DNA of 64,000 nucleotides from Strigamia acuminata (lineage: Eukaryota > Arthropoda > Chilopoda > Geophilomorpha > Linotaeniidae): the NCBI GenBank assembly GCA_949358305.1, contig OX442321.1, positions 1,488,001-1,552,000 of the forward strand, written 5' to 3'. The notes under the pieces were generated by a model, which saw only the letters and a list, made by a program, of their open reading frames with translations, had not been told where the DNA came from and searched no databases. Positions 12,819 to 24,500 of this stretch are shown one piece after another; the stretch's first letter is position 1, and each line of letters starts with the position of its first letter. Position numbers and translations under genes: made by a program.

Positions 12819-13021
12819 CTGCACGTCTCGTGATCCGAACGAAAGGTACCACAAAGAACACGCGTTGATTGTTTGTAGGGACGCGAGGGAGTCATAGCGA
12901 CAAACGCCAGCGTCTCCGTTCTCCAACGTAGCATGGCATACTTGTGACCGAGAACGCACGCGTCCTTGAAGGCGCCGTGGACCAATGGGCGCGCGCGTAG
13001 CATGGCGACGCGGCGTTCCAA
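12819..13021 (-). promoter_or_regulatory. Probable first exon and promoter of the PDE11-like gene
   Basis: CpG-dense segment ending, on the minus strand, in GACGTGCAG with donor GTAAGG (exon end 12819). The open frame of 68 codons from 13021 is composition-driven and unlike any family I know. Its position 0.3 kb from the SPARC 5' exon, on the opposite strand, suggests a shared divergent promoter. Transcription start is not defined. Confidence 0.4.
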
Positions 13022-13229
13022 GAAGCGCTTTTCTCATTCGCGCGTTGCGGATGACACATTTGGGAGCAGAAAAAGTTTCGTCTTTTCTTTTTTCCACCAA
13101 ACAAACCGGAAGTGACGTCATTTCGCACGCGACCGGATTGCAATATTTACGTTTCGATAACGCAATGACAGCGAATTACGATTTTGCGAATGGCCCCCGA
13201 AATTTGTATTTTTAAATACAAACAACAAA

Positions 13230-13359
13230 AATGTATACGCTGGTTTTAAATCCGCAGCGACATCTGGCGGCGAATTGGCGCAACTCGCGCACTGCCATTT
13301 TGGTATTTGGGGGCTACGAGTTTGCTCGGATTTCGGGTCCGTGCGTTCGACTGGTTCAG
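13230..13359 (+). other. Candidate SPARC 5' untranslated exon
   Basis: CpG-containing segment ending GACTGGTTCAG with donor GTAAGA at 13360. The next compatible acceptor on the plus strand is the SPARC exon at 15347. The left boundary (transcription start) is a guess. Confidence 0.45.
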
Positions 13360-13738
13360 GTAAGACAAACTCGATGTTCGTTTTCGTCTTAAATTCGTTT
13401 TAAATCATCAAAAACACTCGCAAATGACGTAAATCTTCGCCGGCCATTGACAGAACGTCTCCGTTGCTACGAGACGACGAGATAAGAGGCTCGTGATCGC
13501 GTCGTCATGGCAACGAGATATAGAAATGGGAGCACAGATAGGAAAATTATTATTTAAAAAAAAAATTATTTTTGGTTAAAATTTTGAAAGATTTTCAAGA
13601 AAAAGTGAGAGGGGGGGGGGGGGCTCTTGATGATGTCATCGGGGTCCTTGAGCTGGCGTCGTGTTTGGCGAGCGTTGCCTGGTGCCGAATTTGAGCAGCT
13701 ATTTCCGGGGTGCGAGTTTAAAGTAATTGGGACGCTGA

Positions 13739-13832
13739 GTATTTAAAAAGTGGGACCGGGAGCGCGTCGCACAGTTGGGAATCGCGTTTTCACGGGTGGA
13801 AGGACGATCGGGAACGCTTTTGCGGTTGCTAG
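13739..13832 (+). promoter_or_regulatory. TATA-type promoter and alternative SPARC first exon
   Basis: TATTTAAAAAG at 13739 lies about 28-30 bp before a GCACAGTTGGG initiator-like sequence, followed by a short exon ending GGTTGCTAG and donor GTGAGT after base 13832. The spacing fits a focused core promoter. It would splice to 15347. Confidence 0.5.
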
Positions 13833-13904
13833 GTGAGTGCGGAGAGGGTTGAGACGTTGAGGGGCGGACACGGGATGGAAAACAGTCCTTATATGGCGCA
13901 GAGT

Positions 13905-14400
13905 TGTGGTCGGGGCGTTTGTTTGTTTTGAACAACTCGCAGTTTGGTTTGTTTGGTTTTCGGACGTTTTCGAGGTTTGTTTGGCGAGTTTTTGCGGGTT
14001 TTGGGGGTTTTGGGGTTGGGTTTTGTTGGTTTTTTTGTTTGTTTTTGTTGTTTTTTTGTTGTTTTTGTCGTTTAGTTTTGACTTTGGAATTTTTTGGGGG
14101 TTTTTTTGTGACTTTTTCTTGGTTTTTGTTGGTTTTTTGATTTTTTTTTAGGTTTTTTTGCGTTTTTTTGTGTTTTTTTGTTGTTTTTGTCGTTTAGTTT
14201 TGATTTTGGAATTTTTTTGGGGTTTTTTTGTGACTTTTTCTTGGTTTTTTTTTTTTTTTTTTTTTAGGTTTTTTTGGTTTTTTTTTGTGTTTTTGGTGTT
14301 TTTTTTTGTGTTTTGGGGTTTTTGTGGCGTTTGCGTGGTTTTGTTTTGGGTATTTTTTGGTATTTTTTTGGTTTTATTTGGGTGGGTGTGTTTGAAAGAG
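13905..14400. repeat. G/T-only low-complexity tract
   Basis: Plus strand is nearly free of A and C (GGTTTTTTTGTG words). Open frames here are Phe/Gly/Val/Trp-rich artefacts. In the sense direction of SPARC intron 1 it is G/T-rich, the mirror image of the tract at 9540-10620. Confidence 0.85.
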
Positions 14401-15346
14401 AAGTGAAATGACTTTGCTCAAGTCAAGTGATTCGTTCTACTGACATTTTCATTTTGCCACGTAAGCACTCGCCCTGCCCCGAGGTCAGGCGCTGTGCGTC
14501 TCACTTCATTTTCATCTCCCCCGCAATTTGTCTGCTTCTTCCATTTCACGTTGCAAAACTTTTTACCCTCTTTTTAAAAAATTAATCCCCCGCAAAATAT
14601 ATATTTATAACTCTAAAATATATTATTCAAAAAGCTAAATCTAACATTAAAAAAATACAAATAAAAATTTATGTTTTTTATAACAAAAAAAAAAAAAAAA
14701 AAACCATTTTAAATTTATTTAAAAAAAAATTCTCAAATTTTTAATTTTAATTTTTTAATTCTTGATTTTTTAATTTTTGGTGTTTGATTTTTGGTTTTTG
14801 GTTTTTAGTTTTTGGTTTTTAAAAAAAAAACAAAAAAAAACACCATTTTGAATTTTTTCCAAAAAAAAAAATTAAAATTTTTAATTTAATTTTTAATTTT
14901 ATTTTTTTTAATTTAATTTTTAATTTTATTTTTTTTAATTTTTTTAATTTAAATTTTTGTAATTTGTAATTTTTGTAATTTTAATTTTAAATTTTAAATT
15001 TTTAATTTTTGATTTTTGATTTTTTATTTTTTATTTTTAATTTCAAAAAATAAAAAAATAAAAAAATATTTTCCACCCGACTGTGACATTTCACATTAAA
15101 AAAAACAAACAACCGAAAAACCTCGCACTACAAACCAAAACCGCGGGGAATTTTGTTTTGCCTCCTTAAATATCAACCACAAATCTGATTGTTTGCTCGT
15201 CTCGAATTCCTCCACGTTCCCACTATCTCATTTAGCTGCATTTTCCCATTAAAAATTCCAAACTCGCAAAAAAACACAATAAAAAAATAAATAAAAACAC
15301 CAACAACACAAATGCGTTTAATTTCGCCATTTTATTATTTCCACAG
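14401..15346. other. SPARC intron 1, A/T homopolymer-rich
   Basis: Long A and T runs and AATTTTTAATTTT repeats at 14560-15065; no gene or RNA signal seen. Ends in the acceptor TTATTATTTCCACAG at 15346. Confidence 0.6.
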
Positions 15347-15362
15347 AGACTGACGAGTGAAA

Positions 15363-18300
15363 ATGAAATTTTTCTTTGCATCTCTCCTCACCATTCTGCT
15401 CATTTCAACGGCCCAAGGCAAAGTAAGTTCGAAACATTTTTCTTAATTTAACAATTTATAGAAAATTATCCAAAAGAAAATTTGAAAAAATTATCACTTG
15501 ATAATTCCTTGAATTTGTCCCTGAATTCGGATTAAATTTCAACGTTTATCATTAAAAATACAGAAAAAAAAAAAAAAAATGTTTTTCACACATTTTAAGC
15601 TAATTTTCATATTTTTTTATTTTTGCAAATTGAAAACTGGTCCATTACACAATTTATGATCACTTAATCATGCCAGCATTCAATTTCTTGGACTTGAAAT
15701 GAACTTTGTTCCAATTGGAACTTGTAAATTTCTGCCACTAGATGCCACTGTTCAATGGCCCCATAAATTGTCAGTTAAAAACCTTAATTAATTAAATGAT
15801 CAAATTGCAGAATTAAAACTGTCTGAAAGAAAGAAAAAAATGGATCACAAAATGAATAGAAATGAATACATTTTCTTCAAAAGAAAATCAATTTTCCAAT
15901 AAAAATAAAAAAAAAAAAAAATTTCTTAAATCTTTAAATTTTTAGCATCACCACAAGGACAGACATCACCATGTTGAAGAAGATAAAAAAGTGGATGAGA
16001 TATTGGACCAACTAGACCTGATTGAGGAGGATGATAAAATTGACGACGAAAACATGGTAGTCGGCGGATACGACGATCAACCGAAAAGTAAGTTCCGCCC
16101 ATCGGTGCCGACTGTAGTTTTTAATGCTCGAGGGTTGGGAATACAATACAACAAGACTTCTAAACCTGATGGTTAGAAAGTCTAATGAAACGGTCATGTC
16201 TGTCTGTCTGCCCGTCCGTCGTCATCGATTCCGCAAAAACTATAGTAGCTAGAGCCAAACGGACAACTGCGATAAATTCAGCATACCTTTATTAGTATCC
16301 TAAGGTATTTCCAGATTTCTCCGACCTCCGGTTGAATTAATAAACCGGTTTTAGTACACTTTTAGCCGTCTATTCCATGAAAATTACGGAAATGACGTCA
16401 TATGACGTCATTTCCGTAATTTTGTAAAATGTGGTAACAATAGTTGATAGCAGGTGCAGAAGAGATACCGTAAGTCACTTCTAGAAGTCGAAGAATTGAT
16501 TTCAATTTCACTTAATCTTAATCGCCTTATGTGAATCCTTTCAAATTGACTTCTCGGAGATGTGATCTAAAAAACATTGTATCCTGTTTGACGAAGTCAT
16601 TTCAGAGAAATAAGTCAATTCCTCTTTTGAAGATTAAATGCTCCTACAGTTTATACGGCAAGAATATCTGCCGCCTGCTTCCAACGGGCTGGTTTGGCGC
16701 GTGCCAAACCAGAGTAATTAAAAATAATAAATATTTCTAAGTGGTGACAACAAATATATAAAAATAGACTCGAGATCACGACAGCCGTAGATCTCAATCA
16801 TGGGATCGTTGTACAAGATTTCAAGTTTGTTTTTCGTGTAAGTTTTGAAACGTGCCCCCTCTTAAGAACTGCAAACATTGTGTGGAATGCACACATTGAA
16901 GTTCGAGATGGATTTGTTATGTTTTCTCGCAAATAACTTAGATTAGTTTATTTAAGCAACGCTAAAGCTCCAAGTTGTACAATTAGTCCAACATCTGCCT
17001 CTGTCTGCAGCTAAAACTAAATATAAACTCTTTGAGAAGAAGAAAAAGAGGAATGGCATCGACTAAAAGACGCATTACATTTTCAATCCCATTTAGAGAC
17101 TACATGGGAATTCAAATTGGGCACTCGAAGAACTTATGCACAGAACAGAAGTGCAGCACTTTCAGAACAATTATTCAAAATCTAATAAACAAAAATGTAT
17201 TTTTTTCTGCAAATCCATCAAGACGTGATCACCATTGACAATCAATTCCTTTCTACAAGTATTAAATGACGAATTTGAGTGCAAAACATGTACAGTCAAT
17301 TTCCTATCCCCAAAACTGTAATAGATAAAGCATGGACTAAACTTCCTTGCTTCGCTTCTCACATTCCACACATTGCAGTTATTTACGGTTAGGATTGAAC
17401 CTTCAAAAATAGAAAAAAACACCGGAAACATATTGTTGTGTATCGGTTAATTAGTTCTAGCATGAACCAAGGATAACATGGACTCGTATCCACATGTTCA
17501 GTGCGTTTTGCCACCGATGGCACCACATAAGTTAGATAGTACTAATTTGATGGTGCCCTACAACTTTGTAATTGGAAATTTTGCTCTATCTCGACCAGTT
17601 AACGAGTTAGCAAATGAAAAGTGCATTGTTGCATGTCTGGCACAAAATTTGATTACACTATTGGATTCGTCATCCCTACTTTGCTATAGGCTAGTCTGCT
17701 TGGTTTTTTGAAAAAACAGATACTTATTCTGGAAATTGACTGTAACGTCTTAAACGAAACACCCTGTACAGCCGCGCCGTCTTCTGGGATGACAACAGGT
17801 AACAAACATCCCTAGTTGGCAAGCAATGCATGACACATGATTGCTGTCGTCCAACCAGCGCACAGAACAACGAATCAATAGGAAATAACACACGGATACG
17901 TGTCCATGTCTCTTGCTCCGTTCTTCCTGCGGGGATTTGTTTCATCGCATAATCTCACATTTCAATGTCATTTGCAGCTGTGTCGGACCCATGCGCCAAC
18001 CACCACTGTAGCACTGGCAAACAATGCGACATCGACGACGAAGGTAAACCCACTTGCGTTTGCATCCGCAAGTGCCCGGAAGAGCCGGATGTTCGCCGAA
18101 AGGTGTGCAGCAACTTCAACGACACCTGGGACAACGACTGCGAATTGTACAAAATGAGATGCCTCTGCGACGCGGGCAGCGAACACTGTTTGAAACACAA
18201 ATACAAACACGCCCATGTCGACTATTACGGCGCTTGCAGAGGTAAATCGTCCGGTCTATTCTCGATCGTTTCATTTCCCCGTCCTCCAATTTATTCCAGA

Positions 18301-19521
18301 TATTGAATCCTGCAGCGAAGACGAAATGGCCGATTTCCCGCGACGTATGCGCGAATGGTTGTTCAATGTGATGAAAGATATGGCCGATAGAAACGAATTG
18401 GACCAGACTTATCTCGCTATGGAGAAGGAAGCCGAGAAATCGATCGCCCATAAATGGGTTAATGCCGTCATTTGGAAGTTCTGCGATCTTGATACACATC
18501 CCCATGACAGGTATGCAAGTCTTTTTTTAAGGTTATTTTAAAGAGATGAGAGAAATTTTTCATTTTTCTTCCTACGACCTTTAAAACGTCGTTTTCTTAT
18601 ATTTTTCTCGTTTATTTTTATCAAGGAGCGTGTCTCGTCATGAGCTTTTTCCAATCCGCGCTCCCCTCATGGCCATGGAGCACTGCATTGCTCCTTTCCT
18701 GGACGCTTGCGATGCCAATGATGATCATCATATCACTCTACTCGAATGGGGATCATGTCTCGGTTTGGAAGAAGGTATATTCTCAATTCTAACTCTGTAA
18801 TCTCCGGAGTCCCAGGAGATGGCGCACCTGTCCTGTCACTCCTCCGATTTACATCGTTAGAATGATACTCGGCTATCATTCGACTCACTACGTTTTACTA
18901 CGTTTCATCTCACTCCACCGATATTACATTGGGTGTAATGACATCATAATTTCTCAGAACCATGCTGTAGCAGTGTTAGAGTGTGACGTCTTTTCGGCGT
19001 AGTGGGACTCGGCTTGATGGGTCGATTTGTCCTCTCTGTGTTGGCAGATATTTAGTAGAAGCTTTCTTAAAGTCTTGTTTAGACTTTTTAAACCAGTCTA
19101 AATGTAAAATTTTACATGTTAAATTTTACATTTCGACTGTTTTTAATAAAAAGTATCGTTTGTTTTTAAAAATAAATAATTTCTACTCGTTTTAATTATG
19201 TTTCGTGAAACATTTTTCTAAACGGATTTTTATGCGTTTTTTCCGTTTTCTTAGGTTTTTAAGTGTTTTTTTTTCTGGACCTCGATAAAAATTTTCAATA
19301 GTATCCGGACCCCACTTAAAATTAATTGCCGACCCCTGCATTAAACAAACGTAACAAATGAAAAACCGAAATTGCTGACAAAAATGGCAGTTTTGAATAA
19401 AAGCCGCGGCTCTTAATCGATAAAATATATAATTTGCATGCAACTGGTGGCCAAAATATTAACTAAATATTCTCATTTATTTCTATTTGCAGGTGAAATT
19501 GAAGACAAATGCCCAAAATAA
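15363..19521 (+). CDS. SPARC: SPARC (osteonectin/BM-40), secreted Ca2+- and collagen-binding matrix protein
   Basis: Coding exons 15363-15422, 15946-16087, 17978-18241, 18300-18510, 18626-18774 and 19493-19521, all with GT-AG ends and matching phases, give 284 residues. Residues 1-19 are a signal peptide (MKFFFASLLTILLISTAQG). A His-rich then acidic N-terminal segment (HHHKDRHHH, DEILDQLDLIEEDDK) is followed by the follistatin-like module, starting DPCANHHCSTGKQC, with its conserved cysteines, then the extracellular calcium module: EF-hand 1 of the SPARC type with the one-residue insertion (DLDTHPHDRSVSRHE) and canonical EF-hand 2 (DANDDHHITLLE). It ends CPK. Length and order match invertebrate SPARC. 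The protein acts in basement membranes, binding collagen IV. Two candidate 5' untranslated exons lie upstream and an AATAAA is at 20069. Confidence 0.96.
16380..16423. promoter_or_regulatory. Perfect 44-bp palindrome with two CRE sites (SPARC intron 2)
   Basis: The 44 bases read identically on both strands with no spacer. Each half contains TGACGTCA (CREB/ATF/bZIP consensus) next to ACGGAAA. It lies about 290 bp after the end of SPARC exon 2. Function as an enhancer is inference; the symmetry is a direct observation. Confidence 0.7.
16430..17960. other. SPARC intron 2 remainder
   Basis: Mixed sequence with several short open frames (16531, 17032, 17478, 17900) that show no recognisable protein and no conserved splice context. 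I see no gene here. Confidence 0.5.
19250..19440. mobile_element. hAT-type transposon end (remnant)
   Basis: The minus strand reads CAGGGGTCGGCAATTAATTTT starting at 19340, the usual hAT terminus, and GAGCCGCGGCTTTT, a typical hAT MITE interior word, lies nearby at 19390-19415. The opposite terminus and an 8-bp duplication were not found, so this is a fragment within SPARC intron 5. Confidence 0.45.
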
Positions 19522-20080
19522 ACCATCTCCCAAACAGTTTTTATACTTAGGCTTTGATGGTGCTAAAGAATACTGAATATCAATTATTATTTTTATCTTT
19601 TATATGTTTGTTATAAAAATTATCATATAGATTGTTGCATTTAACTGTGACTATATGTCCCAACCTAAGAAAACTACTTAAAAGTGACCAATGTTTGTGC
19701 AATTTTATTTTTCTCAGCAGCTAAATATATTGTGCAGCTATTTCCTAGTAGTAGCGCCTCAATTTATACAGTGACAAATTTTTGAACTTCCATTTTGTAT
19801 ACTAAACAAATAAGAAATGAAGAAAGAAAGGGATAAAACGCTCGCTGCAATGGTTGTGTAACTCTATTAGCCAATATCTCTAAAAAAAAAATAATCAAAA
19901 TTTATAAAAACAGGAAAAGTTGTTTTAACTTTTGTTTCCACTGCCATTTTGGATTTTTTTAAATTCATTTTACATTGTTTTTCAGTTGTTGTTTTTTTAA
20001 CTAATAAAAAAATATTTTAAAAAAAAAATTTCCAAAAAAAAAATATTGTAATATTTTATTATTATATTAATAAAGTTTTG
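19522..20080 (+). other. SPARC 3' UTR with poly(A) signal
   Basis: No further ORF. Candidate AATAAA at 20069-20074 (TATTAATAAAGTTTTG), preceded by a T-rich stretch. Use of this particular signal is inferred. Confidence 0.55.
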
Positions 20081-20739
20081 AGTGACGCCATTATCATTGA
20101 AAAATGCAATTTCTAACGTGACAAGTCAAAGACACTTTTAAAGTGTTTGGCGACGCTCCAGCGTCGACATTAGCCATCAAACATCAAGTTTTCAACACAC
20201 TTTAAATATATTGAAGCGCAATAAAACATTTTTTGCCCCCGAACGCGAAGAATGAATGAATTCATTGAGTTGAAGCTGCCAAGTTTATGGAGGAACAAAT
20301 GGCGGAAGTTGGCACCAGTCGAAGGTTGGACCGAACAACTTTTTTTTTTTAAATTTTTTTTATGCTTAACAATATATGTTAATTAGCTTTTGTGTAATAT
20401 TAGCAGCGAAATTCGCGAGAAAAATCGGGTTTATTGATGCGCAAAATGGAAGGTAAACAGATTTAAAATTTAAAGGGTTTTGTGCCAGCTGGTGGTGAGA
20501 AAAGAAATTAAAATAAGTTTTAAAAATATAAAATAATTAAAGTAAATGGACCAGACAATGTAATGTAGCATGATTAAGTTACAATGACACATTAATGGGT
20601 CATTTTTCAATTATATCTCAAGAGATTCATTATTTCAAGTGGATCTAACCACCGCCATTTAAAGGCACGTGGATTTGGTCTGCTTGTAACCAAAAAAAGA
20701 TACTATTATCTAGAAAATAAAAAATAAATAAAAAGAACA
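20081..20739. other. Intergenic, no gene seen
   Basis: Between the SPARC poly(A) site and the A/C-rich tract. Contains two GCGACGCTCCAGCGTCG-like short palindromes near 20150 but no ORF or RNA signature that I can support. Confidence 0.4.
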
Positions 20740-21290
20740 AAGAAAAACGAAAAAAAACCAACAAAAATCAACAAAAATCAACAAAAATCAACAAAAATCA
20801 ACAAAAATCAACCAAAAACCAACAAAAATCAACAAAAATCAACAAAAATCAACAAAAAATAAACCCAAAACCAACAAAAATCAACAAAAATTAACCAAAA
20901 TCAACAAAAAATCAACCAAAACCTAACAAAATCAACAAAAATCAACCAAAATCAACCAAAATCAACAAAAATAAACCAAAAACCAACAAAAATCAACAAA
21001 AATCAACCAAAATCAACAAAAATCAACCAAAATCAACAAAAATCAACAAAAATAAACCAAAAATCAACAAAAATCAACAAAAATCAACAAAAATCAACAA
21101 TAAAAAAACCAAAAACCAATAAAAATCAACAAAAATCAATAAAAATTCAACAGAAAACGATAAAAATAAACCAAAAACCAACAAAAAATCAAAAAAATCA
21201 ACCAAAACCAACAAAAAATCAACCAAAACCCAACAAAAATCACCAAAAACCAACAAAATTAACACCACAACACAACAAAAACTCAAAACC
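20740..21290. repeat. ACAAAAATCA low-complexity tandem tract
   Basis: About 45 units of a 9-11-bp word (AACAAAAATC and AACCAAAATC). G is almost absent on the plus strand. Minus-strand open frames are artefacts. Confidence 0.9.
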
Positions 21291-21405
21291 TGAAACAATT
21301 TCACCAAAAGTCGTGTAAATTTACATAACACCCAAAAAAAAAAAAAAAATGAAACTCAAGGACTAAAATTATCTCAAAAAAAAGAAGAAAAAAAAAAAAA
21401 AGACG

Positions 21406-21415
21406 GCGCATGCGC
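21406..21415. promoter_or_regulatory. NRF-1/EWG site upstream of the MK-STYX-like gene
   Basis: Perfect GCGCATGCGC about 180 bp before the ATG at 21596. NRF-1 commonly drives genes with mitochondrial roles, and vertebrate STYXL1 is mitochondrial, so the context is suggestive. Match is by eye. Confidence 0.45.
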
Positions 21416-21595
21416 GTCAAACTGTTGCTTCCCTCCCTCCATAGTCAAATGAAGACGCCTGTTGGTGGGTGACCCAAACTATTAATAGGATTGGCGCCCA
21501 TTCGATCGCCGATTCCAACAAGTAAACTAGTGGCCGGCGTCACCACCCACGCGCCTCTAGTGGCAGCACGGCTCCATCCACTTGCCAGCATCACT

Positions 21596-24500
21596 ATGGG
21601 CTCTATACATTCATCCCAGCACAACAATAACAACGATAACAACAATCATCACCACCACCAGCAGAAAAGACGCTCATATCACAACATACTCGAACATGGA
21701 AGTAAGTTTTTACACTTTTCGAACTTTGTCACAACTTTTTACACCTTTTCCCACCATTTTCGCGTGTTGTTGCAACAGATGGACATTTATTCAGGGTCAC
21801 GTGTGATTTTTAGGCCTTAAAAAAATTTTTTTTTAATTTTTTTTAAATTAAAATTTTTTTTTTTAAATTTTTTAATCGGTCTGGAAATTTTTGTTCACTT
21901 ATCGCCGCCATAATTCATTGATTAGAAGAGACTTATAAATAAAGCTGGGCGCTTAAATGGGATTTCTAATGGAATTTTAAGGTCAAAGTAATGAGGCAAG
22001 TTCATTACAATATGATAAAACAAGCTATCAGTTTGCACCCAGTCTTAAGTGCGATTTGTATGACGTCATTTATGTCATTTATGTCATTACAGTCGGAATT
22101 ATCAATTTAAAAAAATAAAATAGTTTTTTTTTTTATCAATTGTTAATTTAGAAATATCATTTTATCTATTTTTTTTTAATTTCTTGCAAATATTGCAATA
22201 AAATAATTTTTTTAATTTCTAATATTGTGCACCTGCTTCGCTTGTGGTTAATGTGACGAGGCCATCTGGCGAGGGTTGTGGTCACTAGACGAAATTTGTT
22301 TGTGTATATATTTGAGCTTTTAAAGGGAATCCAGTTGCAGCTGGTTTGAGCTAGGAAATAAATTTAATCGTTCGTTTTCATATCATATTGATTGTGTTGT
22401 GTGTTTTTGAAATTCAATGTGACGGGATCGAAGCTGTTGCAACAGGTGGGAAACACACTGCCGAGATTCGACCCGCCGCATTCGAACAGCGTGGCCTAGT
22501 TTTGTGTAAAGAAAAGAACAAAAGGGGCATTCAACTGGAGTTAATAAATAAACAAGAAAAGACACACCACATGACATTTAGAAAGAATATTCAGAAACGA
22601 GTCTTACGGCAACGGCGCTCTGCGGCTTCAAACCTGTTTCTTCCAATATGGCGGAGGCTTGATCTTAGACGAGGATGCGGATATTTATCCAGGCAGTAGA
22701 TTTTTAGGGTCCTGGGCCCCCTGCAAAAAAGATACAATTATAAATGGTTTTAGAAATGTTTCTCGGGCCCAAAAACTTAAGAATTTCTGGGCCCCAAAAA
22801 ATGAGAAATTTCTGGGCCCCAAAAAAATAAGAAAATTCTGGGCTTGATAATAAAAAAAATAAATCTGGGCCCCAAAAATAATTTCTAAAAATGTTTGGGT
22901 TCCATAATAATTTTAAAACAAGTCTGGGCTCCAAAATATTGAAAAATTGTGGGCCCCAAAATAATTTTTTTTTAAAAATCTGGGCCCTAAAATAATTTTT
23001 TTTTAAAAATTCTGGGCCCCAAAATAATTTTTTTAAACATTTTGGGCCCCAAAATAATTTTTTTTAAAAATTGTGGGCCCCAAAATAATTTTTTTTTTAA
23101 ATTCTGGGCCCCAAAATATATTTTTTTTAAATTCTAGGCCCCAAAATAATTTTTAAAAAAATTCCTGGCCCCAAAATAATGAAAAATTCTGGGCCTCAAA
23201 ATAATGAAAAATTCTGGGCCTCAAAATAATTTCTTTTTAAAAATTCTGAGCCCCCAAATAATTTTTAAAAAAATTCTGGGCCCCAAAATAATGAAAAATT
23301 CTGAACCCCAAAATAAGTTTTTTTAAAAATTCTGGGCCCCAAAATAATTTTTAAAAAAAAATTCTGGGCCCCAAAATAATGAAAAATTCTGGGCCCCAAA
23401 AAATAAAAATAATAAAAAAAAACAGCCTGGGCCCCAAATTAATAAATTTTGAGCCCCAAATCAATAAAATTTTTATGACCCAAAATAATAAATTCTGTAC
23501 CCCAAAAAATTAGAAACTTTCAGGCCCCAAAATACATTAAAAAGCCAAATGCAGTGTTGCCTTGAGTCCCAACATCAAACTACAAAATTCTAAACACTCT
23601 TTCAACAAAAAATAAACAAATATACTTCAATCCTGGGCCCACTCTCCTGACCTTCTAGGGCCCTCGGTCGCCCATGTTGGGCCACAGCCAAACTAGCCCA
23701 TCTATAGATCCGCCCCTGCATTTCCCAACATTCATTGTCCACAATTCCAAAACCCTTTTATACAAATCGCTATAAAAATGATGAAATCAATTTTCCTCCA
23801 CGAGTTTATTATCTAATCGTCTCATCAGCTAAAAATAAAAAGATATAAAAGATTGACCAACATTTCAAGGTCCCACATACACAAATTTGTCTCTTAAAAT
23901 TCATTTAATGTCCTCATTTCCCAGACACTTGACTCACCGACTTCTCCGACCTACGAGCCTCCGTACACACAGACAACTTGCCAACTCCTTAAATCGCTTT
24001 TCTCACAATTTCCTCCGTAATGTTTACTAATGTTTCCTGCTGAATACTCAGTACAGATCATTACTAAGAAAAAGAAAAACAAACATTAGACACTTGCTCC
24101 ATTTAACCAACGATTCAACATACCGACAGAATTTTAACACGGTGCATCGGTCTGTCTGTAGCCCAAAACTTACATTTAAGGCTTCTACTAAGGTTTAGAC
24201 ACTATTTTTGAACATTCAGAGACATTGGTCTAGTGGTGTTTGATTTAAATGAATAATTCATATTAAATACTTTTATTTCTTTCATTTTAGTATTTCACGA
24301 CCATCTGCACCCGGGCCGGAAGTCCCCGAAGCCGTTCGAACCGGAAGAAGAAGAAATGCAAGATGGCCGCATCAGTTGTAAACAATTCCACAACTATTTC
24401 TACGATGGCTCACACGCGCCACTCATATTGAACCCGGTCTACATGCTCATCATCGACTGCCGGGACGAGGAAGACTACAACCGCGGTCACATTCTCACCG

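Noticed and set aside
13904-14406. Phe/Gly-rich plus-strand ORFs
   Set aside because: Same cause in a G/T-only tract inside SPARC intron 1.
21491-21595. N-terminal extension of the MK-STYX-like ORF
   Set aside because: The first codon is TTG; the first ATG in frame with good context is 21596.
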